Shown here: piece after piece, positions 63,377 to 64,000 of the stretch | Numbering within the stretch: the stretch's first letter is position 1 | How the letters are laid out: each line of letters opens with the position of its first letter | Assembly: GCF_022213955.1 (NCBI RefSeq) | Contig: NZ_JAKNTW010000021.1 | Coordinates: 62,001 to 126,000, forward strand | Direction of reading: 5' to 3' | Length of the DNA: 64,000 bases | Origin: Dolomitihabitans soli | GTDB lineage: Bacteria; Actinomycetota; Actinomycetes; Streptosporangiales; Streptosporangiaceae | The notes under the pieces: model-generated | What the model was told of the DNA's origin: nothing | The model's database searches: none | Seen by the model: the letters and a program-made list of their open reading frames with translations, nothing else | Translations under genes and position numbers: made by a program

Positions 63377-64000
63377 TGTCCTCGGCCCTCCCGCCGACCA
63401 TGCCGGCCGCGCGGACGTGCACCGGGTCGCCGACCGAGACCAGCCGGTAGAGCCGCTCGGCGACGTGCATGGGCAGCCGGACGCACCCGTGCGAGGCCGG
63501 GGTCAGCGGGACCTTGGTGGAGCCGTGCATGGCGATGCCGCCGTTGAAGTACATCGAGTTGAACATGGATCCGAGCGGGCCGGTCGTCCACCCGGGCGCC
63601 CGGCTGGTGACCCGGAAGTCACCGGCCGGCGTGACGGCCGTGCCGCAGCGGCCCTGGGTGCAGTAGGCGATGCCGGCCCCGGTGGACACGTGCGTGACCA
63701 GCAAGGGCTGGGTGTCGCCCTTGTAGAGGGCGAGGAGCTGCTTGTCCAGGTCGATCTCGACGCGGGTGGCCCGGCCGCGCGGGACGAGGGCGCGCAGCGG
63801 CCGGGGACGGTCGAGCGCCTCCCAGACGACGGGACGGACGTCGTCGCGCACCCGAAGCCCCTGGGACTTCTGGAAGGCCCACAGGGCGACCCGCGTCTCC
63901 GGGTCGAACCGGCCGGTGGGTTTGCCCGGCTCGTAGCCGAGCCAGCGGAGCTGTCTCTGCAGGCGCTTGACCTCGGGGCCGCGGTCGCCGGGCCGCAGGA
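63336..64000 (-). CDS. L,D-transpeptidase with peptidoglycan-binding domain (partial at right edge)
   Basis: The frame is open at the window end, so the N-terminus is missing. The first visible part is a peptidoglycan-binding domain (GPEVKRLQRQLRWLGYEPG), followed by a YkuD domain with MHGSTKVPL and the catalytic SHGCVRLP. It makes 3-3 cross-links in the cell wall. Its end overlaps the 3' end of the alditol oxidase gene by 41 bases in convergent orientation. Confidence 0.9.
   Translation of the reverse strand, partial: LRPGDRGPEVKRLQRQLRWLGYEPGKPTGRFDPETRVALWAFQKSQGLRVRDDVRPVVWEALDRPRPLRALVPRGRATRVEIDLDKQLLALYKGDTQPLLVTHVSTGAGIAYCTQGRCGTAVTPAGDFRVTSRAPGWTTGPLGSMFNSMYFNGGIAMHGSTKVPLTPASHGCVRLPMHVAERLYRLVSVGDPVHVRAAGMVGGRAEDIRNRGRADRGSRS

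Overview
The window is high-GC DNA from a filamentous actinomycete. A complete ergothioneine set (egtABCD), an SsgB-type sporulation/division protein, a large LAL-type LuxR regulator, ECF sigma/zinc anti-sigma pairing and an AldO-like alditol oxidase all fit Actinomycetes. A Streptosporangiales-like host is my inference; no rRNA is present to test it.

Left flank (1-4.85 kb): the end of one ABC exporter and a complete partner, a scrap of a xanthine-dehydrogenase-type gene, then a truncated relaxase, an intact mobC, a DUF6461 gene and the 3' half of a tRNA-Val. The relaxase/mobC/tRNA order is repeated, intact, at 39.8-42.5 kb. I read this as two related mobilizable elements stacked at one tRNA-Val(CAC) gene: an older decayed one on the left and a newer one from about 4.85 to 42.46 kb.

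Inside the island: a gene-poor stretch (5.95-7.5 kb) packed with palindromes, 12-bp iterons and 14 CTAG sites in paired arrangement beside a short GntR regulator; a plasmid/ICE-like module (DUF2637 membrane protein, Toprim primase, unknown gene, superinfection-immunity-like protein); a stress and redox zone with many broken genes (thioredoxin-reductase-like and HtpX fragments, DUF1345, NDH-2, FUSC, SDR/LysR, transporter and transposase fragments, PsiE, DUF2267); a LAL regulator; then a tight nine-gene operon, 25.3-34.7 kb: YflT-like stress protein, DnaK, GrpE, CbpA-type DnaJ, CbpM, ClpB, zinc-ribbon thioredoxin, a cyclic-nucleotide-domain/thioredoxin-reductase-like protein lacking the redox CxxC, and a DUF1931 histone-fold protein. 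An XRE regulator, a two-gene small operon, a membrane protein, relaxase and mobC complete it. No integrase and no FtsK/TraB-like translocase is visible, so it looks mobilizable at best and possibly stranded.

Right flank (42.5-64 kb) reads as core chromosome: tRNA-Val(CAC), ssgB, a DUF305 lipoprotein, an LVIVD-repeat lipoprotein, pabB-pabC, hutH, an ArsR-type regulator, tRNA-Gly/Cys/Val(GAC), DUF72, a STAS protein with an in-frame minisatellite, a PhoD-like phosphatase, DUF5996, a pentapeptide-repeat membrane protein, ECF sigma plus zinc anti-sigma, egtABCD, alditol oxidase and the end of an L,D-transpeptidase.

The main point is a mobilizable proteostasis and thiol-stress island at a tRNA gene. 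By content it resembles the heat-resistance loci (LHR/tLST) of Proteobacteria but is built from actinobacterial parts.
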